From: Hesseltinella vesiculosa
Lineage: Eukaryota > Mucoromycota > Mucoromycetes > Mucorales > Cunninghamellaceae
Direction: 5' to 3'
Assembly: GCA_002104935.1 (NCBI GenBank)
Contig: MCGT01000009.1
Span: forward strand, 186,001-250,000
DNA: 64,000 nucleotides
This document shows positions 10,910 to 22,890 of the stretch, in pieces. A program made the translations under genes and the position numbers. Position 1 is the first letter of the stretch; every line of letters starts with the position of its first letter. The notes beneath the pieces are model-generated. The model ran no database searches and was not told the DNA's origin. It saw only the letters and a list, made by a program, of their open reading frames with translations.

Positions 10910-12023
10910 ACTCCCCCCCCCCCCTTCTCCTCCTCACCAAACATACTTTTTTAACTCCTATTTTTTCTATGATCCACGCTTTCTCCTTTTGTCATCCGTC
11001 TCCACTGTCCACAAACTCAACATGCAACAAACAATAATAACAATAAAAACATTATGAAAAACTTGAGAAGGCCAAAACAGGTAGGGCCAAGACTTTCTCT
11101 TTAATATTTTGTGCAAATGAGGCATCCGATGGAAATGGTTGCATCGCATGACTTTTTCATTTCAGCGTGCATTTCCCTAATGCTTAATTTGTGCTTTTTC
11201 CAAATTTGGAAAAAAGCAAAGTTCAACTGCAGGGTCAAAAAAAAAAGCGATACAAAAATGCCTTGTTCAAAAGCATGCATAGATGGCTTTTTATAAAAAA
11301 AAAAAAGGCGATCGATTTTCTTTATTGGGAGGATGCCATGAAAGGTCACGAGCATCATGACCATTTCCCTCCCCTTTTATTTTTTGATCCAGATCAGGAG
11401 GCTGACTTTTTTGATCCCATGACACAAAAAATTGACAAAAGCACTTCTTCGAAGCGGTCAGACAATGGAGAACTCTCCTTCGTTCCCATTTCTGACCCCG
11501 TATCTGTGCTTGCCTTGGCTGGCGCTCTTTTATTATCGGAACCAATGACAACCCTAAAATCTTGTGAACGTGTTCCTCGTTTGAAAAATAGTAAACGATT
11601 GTTCGACCGAATTCTACGAGCTTTTGAGTTAACGTGATCTGCAACAGGAAAAAAAAGGGACAACGGGAAACCAAAAGAATAAAAAGAGGGTTGAGTTTCA
11701 AACCTTGTTGCTAGGAAGCACTTTTTGCTGGCGTCCATGGACAGCAACGATCATGCCTCCAGGCGTTAAAGACAAATGAAAAACCGAGAAAAAATTCGTT
11801 TGGCCATGATCTTTTCAAAGAAGTGAAAGACTGAAGAGAAAGAATGACATCACTTTTTTGATTGGTTCAGCAGTGATGCCGTTGAACTCAATTTTTTTTT
11901 TTCGGTCATGCGCTCTGGTTTTATCCTCTGTTACTTAACTCTTTTTTCTTTTTTTCATCCTTTTTGTTTTACATTTTAATATAAAGCCCCGTTGCATTGT
12001 AGAGTCTTACGCTCATATACTCG
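10910..12023. other. Intergenic region before exportin gene
   Basis: The 1.1 kb gap begins with a run of about 13 C at 10912-10924, just after the LysM stop. It continues with A/T tracts at about 11239, 11297, 11650 and 11891. Open frames on both strands (for example 11191-11637) lack any recognisable motif and contain tract-encoded Phe and Lys runs. No gene is supported. Confidence 0.5.
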
Positions 12024-15000
12024 ATGACACAAGAAGTACAAGTACAGTATTATGCTTCGCTCTGCGAACAGCTCTACAACACAACATCTAGTGATAAACG
12101 TCAACAGATTCAACAGGAACTCGACCGTGAATTCCCAACGTTTACTGATGCTGCGCCGTTGCGATCGCCATCCAACACTTCCTCCCTGATCTTACAAACC
12201 CCACGGGACACTGCATCTGCCCTTCGTATCCTTCTGGAAGCCTGCCCTGATCCGTTTGTTCAGACCTTTTGCTTATCGCGTCTACGACAATTGATCTCTT
12301 CTCAGTTCTCCATCTTTGATACCGATACCAAAAAACAACTACGTAAAGACGTCATCTCTTAGCCCAATCGCATATTAACCTATTCTGTGTAGGCACGTTT
12401 TTATTGGAATATGCGTTTGTCCATCCCACATTACCTCCGTTTATCATTGTCCAACTTGGCACCGTGTTTGCCCTGTTATCAAAGCTGGGCTGGTTGGACT
12501 TGGAAGAATACCAACAGGTCGAGCCCGATTTAAACCAGTTCTTACAAGCTTCCATGGAACACCGCATTATGGCTCTCCAATTACTGTCCGTCGTCATTCA
12601 AGAATTCAATGCTCCAGCTGCTTCTCGCTATTCCTCTATGTTTAAAAAAGCCTGTAAGTATCCGGATATCTGGGTGTCCGTGCTATTTTAGGCTTGCCCG
12701 TGCCCACCCCCCCACCGCTGTCTCACCTCCTCTTTCTATTCAGCTGCTGGGCTCCGAGATACACAATTACTTTCCATCTTTAATATGGCCTTCAAATCCT
12801 TGGAAGATCTTATGGCCCATCAAATCCCTTTTGCGAATGGTAATAGTGCAATGGTGTGAAGGAACGAGCGGAGCTAACTCCCTTTTTTAAAAAAAAATGG
12901 TCGTGTCATTAGCGGAGCAAGAAGAGCGGATGAAACAAAACACAGCACTGCTACTCCTTCGCTGTCTATCGTATGACTTTACAGGAACAAGCTTGGATGA
13001 ATCGGGTGAAGACATTGGCACCGTTCAGGTAACGAGGACATGAAAAGAAAAAATGGCCAACGTGTGACAACAGGCCCCTGACTTGTTTTGTGATTGTGCT
13101 GGGTTAGATTCCGACGTCATGGCGAGAGACGTTTGAACAAGAACATTTTCTAGCAACGTTTTTCCGCGCCTATCAAGAATGGCAACCACCTTGCTCAGCC
13201 AAGATGATGGAATGCCTGGTCCTACTGGCATCGACGCGCAAGGCCCTGTTTACTGGCGAGCAAGAACGCGACCGCTTTGTGCAGACCATCATGCAAAGCA
13301 CCCAGACCATTATCTTGCAATCACAGGGTATGAACGACGAAAACAACTACAACGAGTTCTGCCGCCTGCTCTTCCGTTTCCGATCCATGGCTCCTCTGAA
13401 TGAACTGGCAGAAAAGCCCTTTTTCGAACAGTGGCTCCAACTTGTCGCCGATTTCACTCTCAAGGCGTTTCAGTCTTGGAACGTAAATACGCCCCAATAA
13501 GATCTTCCCACAAACAGATACTGACGGACGCTTTTTTAATGGTTGTAGTGGTCTCATAATACATTAGCCTACCTCCTTGGTTTTTGGTCAAGGCTGGTCG
13601 AGAGCATGACGTACCAACAGCATCTCGCAGAAGCCATCAAAAGCAAATTGGAAACCATTTCAGTTGAGCTGGTGCACACATATATTGTGTCCTATGTGCA
13701 ATCCGTCCCCAACCGCATCGAAGAAATGTTGGATGGTAGGCAAACGTCCTTTTTGTCTCAAAAAGATGACCAACTCATGCTTTTGGATAGATCCTTTGGA
13801 AGATGAAGAGGCGCTGGTAGAGTCGTTGATGATGCTGGGGAAAATCGCCCGCTGTCAATACCAAAACTCAAGTGCTGCTCTCGTCTCTGTCTTTGATCCC
13901 ATTGCTGTCGAATATCAGGTAACCAACAGGTCCTTTGGCACAATGCCCATTTTTAAATGGGAGTTCATTTTGTTTTAGAAATGTGTGGCCCAGCTTGGTT
14001 CGACTGTCAATGACCAATTCAAAGAAGCTCTGGATATCATTGAGACTAAATTTGCCTGGCTCACTTACTTTGCTTCGGTGTTCCTCGGGAGTCGCCCCGT
14101 AAGTGAATGCAGGAGAGACAAGGTTGACAGCAAGAAGTCTAACTTTGTTTTGGACCAATAGGCTTATATGAGTTCGGATGAATTCGACGCCATTGACGGT
14201 GAGATCACGACCAAGGTGCTACAGCTCATGGAAGCCAATCAGAACTTACAAAGCCAACACGGGTCCTTGCTGTTGAATGCCAAGCTGGACAGTGCGTTTA
14301 TTTACTTTTTTCAGCAATTCAGAAAAGCTTATATCGGTGAATCCTCAGCCATCGCTGCAAGTCAACGGTCTCCTATTTATGCCTAGCTCTCCTCACCTCT
14401 CCTCCTTTTTTTTTTTTTTTTTTTTTTTAGGTTTACAAAAAACCCTCCGAGATGTTTGGCATCAGCAACCAAGTCCATATGCTGAATGTCATTGTGCAGA
14501 AAATGTAAGTGTGCCTTTGGGACAAGAAGAAAAAAGTAGCCTCAACGATGTCTCTTTTTTGATGATCCGATATAGTGTGAGCAACTTCCAATGTTGGCGT
14601 GGCAATGAGGAATTGACAAAACGGACCTTGGAACTGTTCAGCGATCTGGCCAGCGGCTACAGTGCGCTACGTAATCTGCGCAAGATCGATGCCGTGCGCT
14701 ATTTACTGCATGGCAACCAGGACGATGGGAATGTGCTGCTGTTCTTTGACCAGCATCGCCGATTCCGCATGGTCTACTACACTGTGCTGGTCAAAATCTT
14801 GTTAGCAGAGGATGTGGACGAAAACGAATTTGAGGCGTTCATGACTCGCTTTGAAACACCCTTGGACGACATGGCCACGCTGACGACGCTCGAGAACTTC
14901 CGCACCCCACGCGTCCAGCAACTGCTCCACGACACCTTCCGTGATCTGCGCGGCGTCTTGGCTGCTCTCCAAACAAAACGCCACTATCTGTATTTCTTCA

Positions 15001-16261
15001 ACTGGTTCTATCCTGATTATATGCCCATTGTCCTCCGTGGCCTTGAAGCTTCTTGTTCGTCCGCCCTGGCCTCCTCTGCCTCGTCCCCGCCCACCCCCAA
15101 CGTCACGGGTGCCATCACCTTGGTCTCGCACGTACTCCTGAAATTCCTGGCTGAGCTCGTCCACAACCGCAACCAGCGTCTTAATTTCGACATCACGTCT
15201 CCCAACGGCCTCTTGCTCTTCAAGGACACCAGCCGCGCTCTCAATATGTATGGCCGTTTCATCTTGGACCTGCCTGTCTCTCAACAAGATCGTCTGTACC
15301 CCGAAAAATACAAGGGCATCATGATCTGTTTTCACATCTTAGCCCATTGCCTCGGCGGCCGCTACATCAACTTTGGTGCTTTTTGGCTGTACCAAGACGA
15401 AGCCATCGATCAAGCATTTCAAATGATGTTTCAGCTGATGATGTCCATTCCACTGGACGATCTCTTGGTATTTTTTTTTTCTTCTTGATGAACTGGGCTG
15501 ACCTCTTTTGTCCTTAGAACTTTCCCAAGCTGACCAAGGCTTATTTTATGATGGTCAATGATTTTACCGTGGAGCAGCTCAAGTCGATTCCAATGCTGCC
15601 GATGGAGCCATTCCTCTTTATTCTCGAGTCCTGCGAGCAAGGCATTCAGATTGCCGAGCCTGCGATTCGGACCCATGCCTGTGCTACCTTGGACCATATC
15701 CTCACCTTTGTCGTCGAGCAAGAGTCGTCGATGATCAAGAAATCACGCAAGAGCCAGCGACGTGCCTCGTGGTGCCTGGAGTACGTGAAAGGCAATCCCC
15801 AGCTCTTGGCCTCGTTGCTGGTGGTGCTCTTTGGCATGCTTCTCTTTGATAACAACAATGATCAATGGCAGCTGTCCCGACCCCTCTATGTTTTACTCCT
15901 GCTGCAAAAAGACGTATGCCTTTTTTTCTTTATTGCTTTCCCCTCTGATCCTCATTGTTTCCTATAGTCTGCCACGAAATATACCAACAATGTCATCTTC
16001 CACCAGCTCCCTGAACGGAAAGAAATGGTGACCAAGGTAAAAATACAAAAAGGGTCATGGTTACCCGTTGCTGATGGCTTTTCCATTCTGTAGATGTTTA
16101 ATCAGCTGAACGACGGTATCGGTTGGACGTTGGCAAAAAAGGACCGTGAACGGTTCTCTCATAATGTGCTTGCATTGAAACGGGAACTGAATGCTAACCA
16201 GGTCACCCTGACCCCGCTCTCTGCAAGCAATGCCTTGTCAAATTCGCCCACCCTCTCCTAA
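12024..16261 (+). CDS. XPO7: Exportin-7 (RanBP16) homologue, importin-beta family
   Basis: A multi-exon gene with more than ten short introns; exon 1 is 12024-12342 and exon 2 starts at 12393. Recognition rests on several blocks conserved with exportin-7: CLSYDFTGTSLDESGEDIGT (about 12960-13020), IPTSWRETFEQ, MNDENNYNEFCRLLFRFRSM, RDLRGVLAALQTKRHYLYFF, WFYPDYMPI, FDITSPNGLLLFKDTSRALN, KGIMICFHILAHCLGGRYINF and SRPLYVLLLLQKD. The protein is roughly 1,080 residues of HEAT-type helices. Exportin-7 carries cargo across the nuclear pore bound to RanGTP. The start ATG lies just after a pyrimidine-rich leader and gives the expected short N-terminus. The stop follows an SNSPTLS tail. A 24 nt T tract at about 14407 sits just before an acceptor. 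Baker's yeast lacks this exportin, so its presence fits a non-Saccharomycotina fungus. Confidence 0.93.
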
Positions 16262-16294
16262 CGTTACCCCGGTCTTTCTTATTGCTCTGTTCCT

Positions 16295-16300
16295 AATAAA
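16295..16300 (+). terminator. AATAAA polyadenylation-like signal after XPO7
   Basis: An AATAAA hexamer lies 34 nt downstream of the XPO7 stop, in the 250 bp gap shared with the convergent Cyc8 gene. Confidence 0.4.
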
Positions 16301-16511
16301 CGCCTGCTGCCTGTTATATTTTATTTTTTATTATTCGTTTGACATGATTTACAACAATGAAAAAAAAAACCACCAATTCCAAATTTTCATTACTAATCTC
16401 CAGTCCTTTTCGAAAGAAAAAAAAGTATCTAGTACGACTCTGGACAGGAAAAAGAATTGGGAGGAGGGTATTCTGAAAGGAAAGGGACTTTTTTTTTTTT
16501 TTTTTTTTCAA

Positions 16512-18130
16512 TTATGGTTTCTTGTTGGTAGGTTTTAGCATAGGTGGTGATGGTTTCTGTTCCGATGCATCGGCCAATTCCTACAAAAATGAGTCAGATT
16601 GACATTTGCCTCGGTTCCTCTAGTTTTTACCTGGGTTGGATATTGATATGGATTATCGACTTCTATTGGTAATGGGGTGGTGATAGGGGATTGACTATTA
16701 AGAAAGAAAAAAAAAAGAGTCGATGGTGAGGAGAGAGTGAGAGAGACAAGGTGAGCAGAGGTTTACGATGATTGCAACAGATGGATGTGATCTCGTAGTT
16801 GGGCGTTCTTTGGGTCGAGATCGATGGCTTTTTGGTAGGCATCAACGGCATCTTGTGTCTGGTTATTGCAGGATTCATAAAGAATGCCTAGGTTATACCA
16901 TATTTCGCTGATATGTGGGCTGAGACGCAAGGCTCGGCTGTAGGCATCAAGGGCATCCCGGAACTGATTCGTATGAAAGTAAAGCACACCAATGGAGCAC
17001 CAGAAGATCGGGTTGTTGGCATCCAGATACACTGCCTTTTGGTAAGACTCGTATGCCTTGGCATGGTCCTTTTCGACCATGTAGCTACGACCCAGGAAGT
17101 ACCAGGTATGAGGGTCCTTGTCGTCGGCATGTAGCGATCGCATAAAGTAATCCACCGCTTTCTTGGGATCGGCAAAGTCGGTGTTGGGTTGATGATACAA
17201 CCAGCCCAGTTGCTGGAGTACCTTGGCGTCATCGGCGTTGATCTCCAATACGCGTTCGTACAGCTCCTTTGCTTTGGCGAATTCCTTGCGCTGCTCGTAA
17301 ACATGACCTTGCTGGAACAGAATATCCACCTTCTTCAGCGGCTTGGGCGGATGTTCTAAGATATATTCAAAACACTAGGTCTTCGTCATGCATCCTCATT
17401 TTTTTTTTCCCACTCGACAAACATCCTTGCTCTCCTGTGCCAAAGCTTACCTGCAAACTTTGGTCATACTTCTCTTGCTGTTTGTAGATGATGCCGAGGC
17501 GGAAATGAACTTCGTTGATCTTTTCAAAGTTGGGATCCATTTTGATGGCGGCGACAAAGGCTTCTTCAGCGTGTTCGAGAGAACCATAGCGATCGTAAAG
17601 AATGCCGATCCCATACCATAATTTCGGATCCTTGACATCTGGCAGGTGGTAGAGAGCTTGTTGGTAGGCATGGTATGCTTGCTGGAGATCGTTGGTCATA
17701 AGGTAACAGTGGCCCAAGGCACCCCAAGTGTCGCCATCACGGTTCTGTAGACTGAGGACCCGCTGGAAATAATCGATCGCTTGTTCAAATTCTTCACGTG
17801 CTCGACATACGTTGGCGATTTGTCGTAGTGCTTGTAGACTGTATGGATTGTGACGTAACGCTGACTTGTAGGCCGTTGTGGCTTTGTCCCATTCAAACAT
17901 CAGCTCTGCAACGTTTCCTTGAAGAAAAGGAAAATAAAATATAACAAAATGCATGAGCGGGCTTTTTATTTCCCATTCGCTTCCCACACCTTTTTCGTCC
18001 ATCACACGCTGGTTTATTATTTTTTTTTCTCGTCCTCTTTTTCTTTTTTCTTTTTTTCTTTTTTTTTACCCAAAGTTAGCCAAGCATGTTCATTGGCACT
18101 GGCAAGCTTTTGAAGGACAGTGGGGGTCAT
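16512..18130 (-). CDS. CYC8: General transcriptional corepressor Cyc8/Ssn6 (TPR)
   Basis: Exons 18130-18070, 17917-17451, 17374-16767, 16694-16631 and 16580-16512 join in phase to 422 residues. The protein is almost entirely TPR repeats. Diagnostic Cyc8 blocks are NPYSLQALRQIANVCRAREE, GHCYLMTNDLQQAYHAYQQA, KLWYGIGILYDRYGSLEHAE, FRLGIIYKQQEKY, CFEYILEHPPKPLK, WYFLGRSYMVEKDHAKAYES and the final ISEIWYNLGILYESCNNQ. Cyc8 partners with Tup1 and recruits it to DNA-bound repressors. The C-terminus after the last TPR is only about 50 residues. It lacks the long Gln-rich region of yeast Ssn6, so this is a compact version. If the intron at 16766 is not used, the frame stops at once after LQSS at 16763. 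Confidence 0.92.
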
Positions 18131-18767
18131 ATCAATAATAAAAATCAGTTAAACCTGCTGTTAGGAAGAAGATAAAATTGTCGTTTTCCACACCAGAGCC
18201 AAGTCCGACCAAAGAAAGAAACAAGAAAAAAAGGCACAAAACGAAAAAACTGAAAATCTTTTTTGTTTTTAAAAAAGGAGATGTTTTTTGATGGGGGGTG
18301 TTTAACTTTAAAAAATGTGTAGCACAAATGTGGCAATTCTGTATCCCCCCGGCATCGCTAAAAACAAACGGTATACTTGCACACAAGAAACCAATCAAAC
18401 CGCTTGTCATTTGAAGGTTCCCTAATGGCACAAGTCTGTGATCTCTCGCTCCCTGACCCTTGGCATGCGAGGTATAATAGCCAAGGAAGGCGTCTTTTTC
18501 CTAATCCAGTTCCATACCATCTCGGTCATGAATACGAGAAAGGAACGGCTCTTGGCATCCTCATCGCCTGTGGGGGATGAAAAACGTAGGAAACTGACAC
18601 TATTTGATTTGCACTTGTCACAAAACAAGCGTGATATGCGGAATGGACCCGATGGATCACACAAAAAAAAAGTCCACATCTCCCATTTTGTTTCATCCTA
18701 CTTTTTTTTTTTTTTTTTTTTTTTTGGTTCAGTGACGAGGAGGGAATTGTTTATGACATGTTGTAAA
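18131..18767. other. Intergenic, Cyc8 promoter and Vps33 3' flank
   Basis: The 637 bp gap lies between the Cyc8 start and the Vps33 stop, both on the minus strand. It has a T tract of about 23 nt at 18703-18725 and an A-rich stretch near 18662. Frames at 18422-18815 on either strand are open but have no motif and overlap the tracts. I see no gene. Confidence 0.5.
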
Positions 18768-21479
18768 TTAGTTCCCAAGATTTGTATCCAAAGAAGCTCG
18801 CTGTCGAGATTCTAAAATAGGTTGCAAAAGAGAGCTGCCATTGATCAGCTGGGTAGTGGCCACCAGGTATTCGCGTCCTAGATCACGTGATAAAAAAAGG
18901 GTCAGGCAGGCGAGTGCAAGGCTCAAACAGTACCTTCATCATGCTGAGCCAAGAAACGGAGAGCCGATATTTCGGTATGGGTGCAGCCACCAAGATAAAA
19001 TACCACGGTGGTCTTTGGCTGTTGCGATCCATTTTCTTCACAAAAATAAAACAAAAAAAAATCAGTCGGTGGGCATGTAAAGACGAGACTTACTCTTGGC
19101 TCGCACAATGGCAGCATTGGCTTCCGAGCCATATTCGCCGACTTGATTGATTTCAAATGACTTGCCCGGCAGGGACTTGAGGGTGTCTTCATATCCCTCC
19201 CAGCCATTGGTGATGGTGACACCGCTGAAGATGGGTTTGAGGTTGGTCATCTTGGTGCTCGAGGTATCATGGCTGTCGTTGCTGCCGTTGCTGCTGATGC
19301 TGGCTGCCCCCATGTACGACAGCAGACTGACCGTGCTCGCACCAGTGGTGGTCAAGGCATTCATCACCGAAGAGGTTGGCACCGGCCCAAGTTTGCGCAG
19401 AGCACACTGCACCAGTCGCACACTCAATGGCGCGTAGCCAGAATAGACGTACGAAATATCATTTGGGTGGAATTCATCCACGTCGTCCACAATCAGTCGT
19501 AGCGCCCGGCGGCTGGCAGCAAACGTATTGCGCGAGGCTGGCCCGGAAGTCGTCCGACGAGACAGCAACCCAAGCTGCGTTAATCGATGCAACGTGTTGA
19601 TATGTTCATAACCATACGTCTAAATCCATCCGTCCAGAAAAAAAAAGTCAGTGACTGCGCCAATGCAATGAAAAGACCTACCTGAGTGATTTCCCGTTCA
19701 AAATGGTCATAGACTCTTGATTTCAATCCCCCTTGGGCGACGGACATTAAGCACAGAAGGCGGAGAACTTGAATAAGTGGCTTTTGCTTGTTGATCATTT
19801 CTTCAATGTAATCCAATTCGCGTGTGCCGTCAATCCCAGCCACCACATCTACGCAGAGCAAAATGAGAGTCTGCTTTCACTTCTTCCAGGCTTACTTTGC
19901 TGCACTTCGAGAATCTTGTTAAATTCATCGGTGATGGTATATTCCATGATTTGTTCGGCAAGGGTGGTATCTTTTTAAAAAAGATGAGATGTCCGCCCTC
20001 AAGCTTATATGAGCAACTTACGGATACGAAGCGACTGGTGCTCTTGTTGTAAATCACCGAGGCGGCTCACAAAATCACGGATCTGAGCAACCGTTTTGGC
20101 ATGATGTCGCTCCTAATTTGTGTGACAGGTGAGTGAAAAAAAAAAAAAAAAAAAAAAAAAGAGGGGCCATAAATAGACATTACCTCATAACTTTCGTTGA
20201 TCCGCTTGGCATGTTTGTTCAACATACCGCCAACGACAGCAAAGTTTTGGTCGCGGAGCTGGCTGAACAGTTTGTCAGAGGAGTTGAGCACATGCTTCTT
20301 CTTTTTACCCGGAACACTGACGGGAGGTGGGGGCGGTGCGGCAGCGGATCCCGATGTCATGCTGGTAGTGGTGGGTGGCGGTGGTGGGGTGACCAGCGAC
20401 GCATCCAGTTCCACAAAGCCATGCCGAATGTTCATGGTCTCGTCAATCAAGCCTTCGTAAGTCAGTTCCGTGCAAAGCGGGGTGATCAGATCAGCATGGC
20501 GATCGATGATGATCAGTTGGTCAATGTGGTTCGAAACCGAGTTGAGCAAGTTCGTGGTCGGGGTATTGGTCTTGGTCTTGTCGATCGTTTGTTCACGGCG
20601 CATGCGCAACATCTGCTCAGCCAATAACTAAAAGGATCGCGGTAAAAAAAAAAAAAAATCCGTCAGTGTGCATGATCTTTTGACCCCTTCTTTTTTTTTT
20701 TTTTACCCGAGCGCCATCGCCTTTGCCAATGATGCGGGGGAAGAGACCATAAATTGATTGCAGTTGCATCAAGGATCTGGCCGCATAATAAATGGACGTG
20801 GTATCGCCATCCTAAGAGAACGCCAATGAGCATTTTCAAGAGAAGGTCTTTTTTTTTCATCGCGTACCAAATAGATTTCTTTCCAGGTGGATGGTTCCAA
20901 TTCCATAGAGATCAGGTCATCCTCATAAGGGATCCAATCCATAGCAAAATTGCCAATGGTAATATCGCCCTTGACGCCTTCTTCTTCCAGCACTCGTTCA
21001 CATACCAAGGTGCGTTCAGGAACGAAAAACAACCAGCAATCAAGCTTCTTGGATTGCTTTGTCCACTGTCGAATGTGGTTAGCAATGTAGCGCATGTATT
21101 CGATTTTCGGTCGACAAATGTAGATAATGCCTGGGCAGTCGTCATCCAAGGGCGAGGCATCGAGATGGTAGATCTTTTCTACACCATGGTCCTTTGAAGC
21201 GTGTCAGAAAAAAAAAGTCATCCAACCTCTACGGCCCTGTCCATTTACCTTTAGCAGCTGGAATTCCGTCAACAGGCTAAGTGGCCCGGTTAATTGAGGG
21301 TCAAGGACCAGCCCTTTTTTACCGCGAATCTGCCATGGAAGAGGGGGAACCTTTAGTTATCATCCAAACTATTGCGTGTTTACCTTGTCCAGAATATCGG
21401 GAAGCTTTTTCCTACATGCATCTCGTAACTTATCAAGCTTAAGATGGGTTTCACCCAAATGGTTTCCAGGAAGCGCCAT
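18768..21479 (-). CDS. VPS33: Vacuolar sorting protein Vps33 (Sec1/Munc18 family)
   Basis: About eleven exons. The protein opens with a helix ending [15 protein letters not shown], then [20 protein letters not shown], which is the Vps33 start pattern. Further SM blocks are [39 protein letters not shown], the central [20 protein letters not shown] with [37 protein letters not shown] and [10 protein letters not shown], and the C-terminal [20 protein letters not shown]. The last exons (19030-18768) end [11 protein letters not shown]. Vps33 is the SM subunit of the HOPS and CORVET tethers and chaperones SNARE assembly at endosome and vacuole. A proline-rich insert (two runs of five Pro, about 20320-20400) lies directly after the DE(T) segment. 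The start at 21479 lies 154 bp from the divergent RWD gene. Confidence 0.92.
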
Positions 21480-21633
21480 GGCCGAAACTTGAAAAATGTA
21501 AAAATGGAGTGAAAGAAGCGGTCTCTTCTTTTTTTTCACTCTGCCTTGGAAACTACGTCGGTCTTTCAATAGTTTTGAAACGACAAAGGCAACCCGCCCC
21601 TCATTTTTTTTTCACTAGCCAACCATCAATACA

Positions 21634-22691
21634 ATGGCATTGACAGAGGATTCGCTGGCGCAAGTGGTGACTGCGATGGAAGTGATTCAATCAATGTACT
21701 TTGATGATGAATTTCGGTTTTGTTCGACGGATGATGAACTTATTTTCCAACAGCTGCGCGACCATGAACAACAAGGAACCCTCGCCCATGCCCTGTCCAC
21801 CTGGCCGCCCCATACTGCCCTTCATTTCGAGCTTTGCATTCCTTTAGACATTGATCCTCTGGCGCTCGCTTTTTCCATCCAGCTGCCGTTGGCTAGCGAT
21901 CAGTCTCTCCAATTCTCCTTGCGGGCCAGCGATATGATCTGGCTGGATCGATCGAGCCATCAAACGTTAGCCACTCAGTGCCAGACCGCCATGGACCAGC
22001 TCCTCAATGACGATCCTACCATTGAAGCCACCGCTCTGGTGTCCATGCTGGTTGAGGAATCAAGGCATCTTGCCGAGCCCTTTGTCCAGGCCTGGCTTGC
22101 CAAGCGTGACCAAGCGTCGGCGAAGGACAAGGCACAGCAGCCCGTCCCCTGTATCCGAGAATGGCTTTGGTTCCCCATGATCTACACACGAGAAAAGCGA
22201 GGTGATATTGTTGACTGGGCACCTCGGTATGGCATCACTGGCTTTTTGTTTGCAGGTAGGCGAATGAACCAAGAAGAAAACCATGACTGAAAGCTCGATC
22301 GTAGGCAAACCTGGCTGCCTCTGCTTGGAAGGCACCGAAAAGGTGAGGCAAAAATGAACGGGGAATGAAGAACCCTTCCCTAGCTGACGCCCCATTTTTT
22401 TTTTTTTTTTCGCCCGTGACCTAGAACGTGGCCTCATTTATTAACGACATCAAAACCATTTCTTGGGCAAATATTCCTGCAGGACACAAGAAAATCAGCA
22501 CAAAATGGCAACAACGGTTCACCTGTGAATCTTTGGCTGAATTGGACAGCCATCGCCTATTTTCCAATATGCAAGAACTCATTTTTGAAGCCTCGGGAAA
22601 ATTCAAAAACCATAATGACCTGGCGATGCTGAAGAAATGGATGATAGAGCGCCACGTTGGTGATGCGTTCACCTACCTCTTTGACTACTAA
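21634..22691 (+). CDS. RWD domain protein with DUF1115 C-terminus (RWDD2 type)
   Basis: Exons 21634-22255, 22305-22342 and 22425-22691 give 308 residues. The N-terminal half is an RWD domain: VTAMEVIQSMYFDDEFRF, LHFELCIPLDIDPLALAFSI, then LPLASDQSLQFSLRA. The C-terminal half (from about 165) matches the DUF1115 region of RWDD2A/RWDD2B proteins: REWLWFPMIYTREKRGDIVD, YGITGFLFAGKPGCLCLEG, then IKTISWANIPAGHKKIS and FTYLFDY at the end. RWD folds bind protein partners such as ubiquitin-conjugating systems; the role of RWDD2 proteins is unknown. The gene shares a very short divergent promoter with Vps33 and is followed in the same direction, after 199 bp, by Swa2. Confidence 0.87.
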
Positions 22692-22890
22692 GCTTAATAC
22701 ACATACACACTTTCTTATTCTTATCACCCGTCTATACAAACAGTCATGAGGAGATGTGTAATATGCAGCCTGGTGGTCGATGGGTGCCGTTGTTGTACCA
22801 CGATAGAAAGCGCGGCAGGACAAAAACCCTGTCGTTACTTTTTTCTTCATTTTTTCTTTCCTTTTTTTTTTTTTTTTTTTACTCCTTGCG

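Noticed and set aside
11191..11747. Overlapping 117-148 codon frames on both strands after the LysM gene
   Set aside because: No recognisable domain, composition shaped by tracts, frames on both strands equally long; treated as chance.
18422..18815. Frames of 85 and 125 codons in the Cyc8 promoter
   Set aside because: One runs through a 20+ T tract and neither shows motif or good start context.
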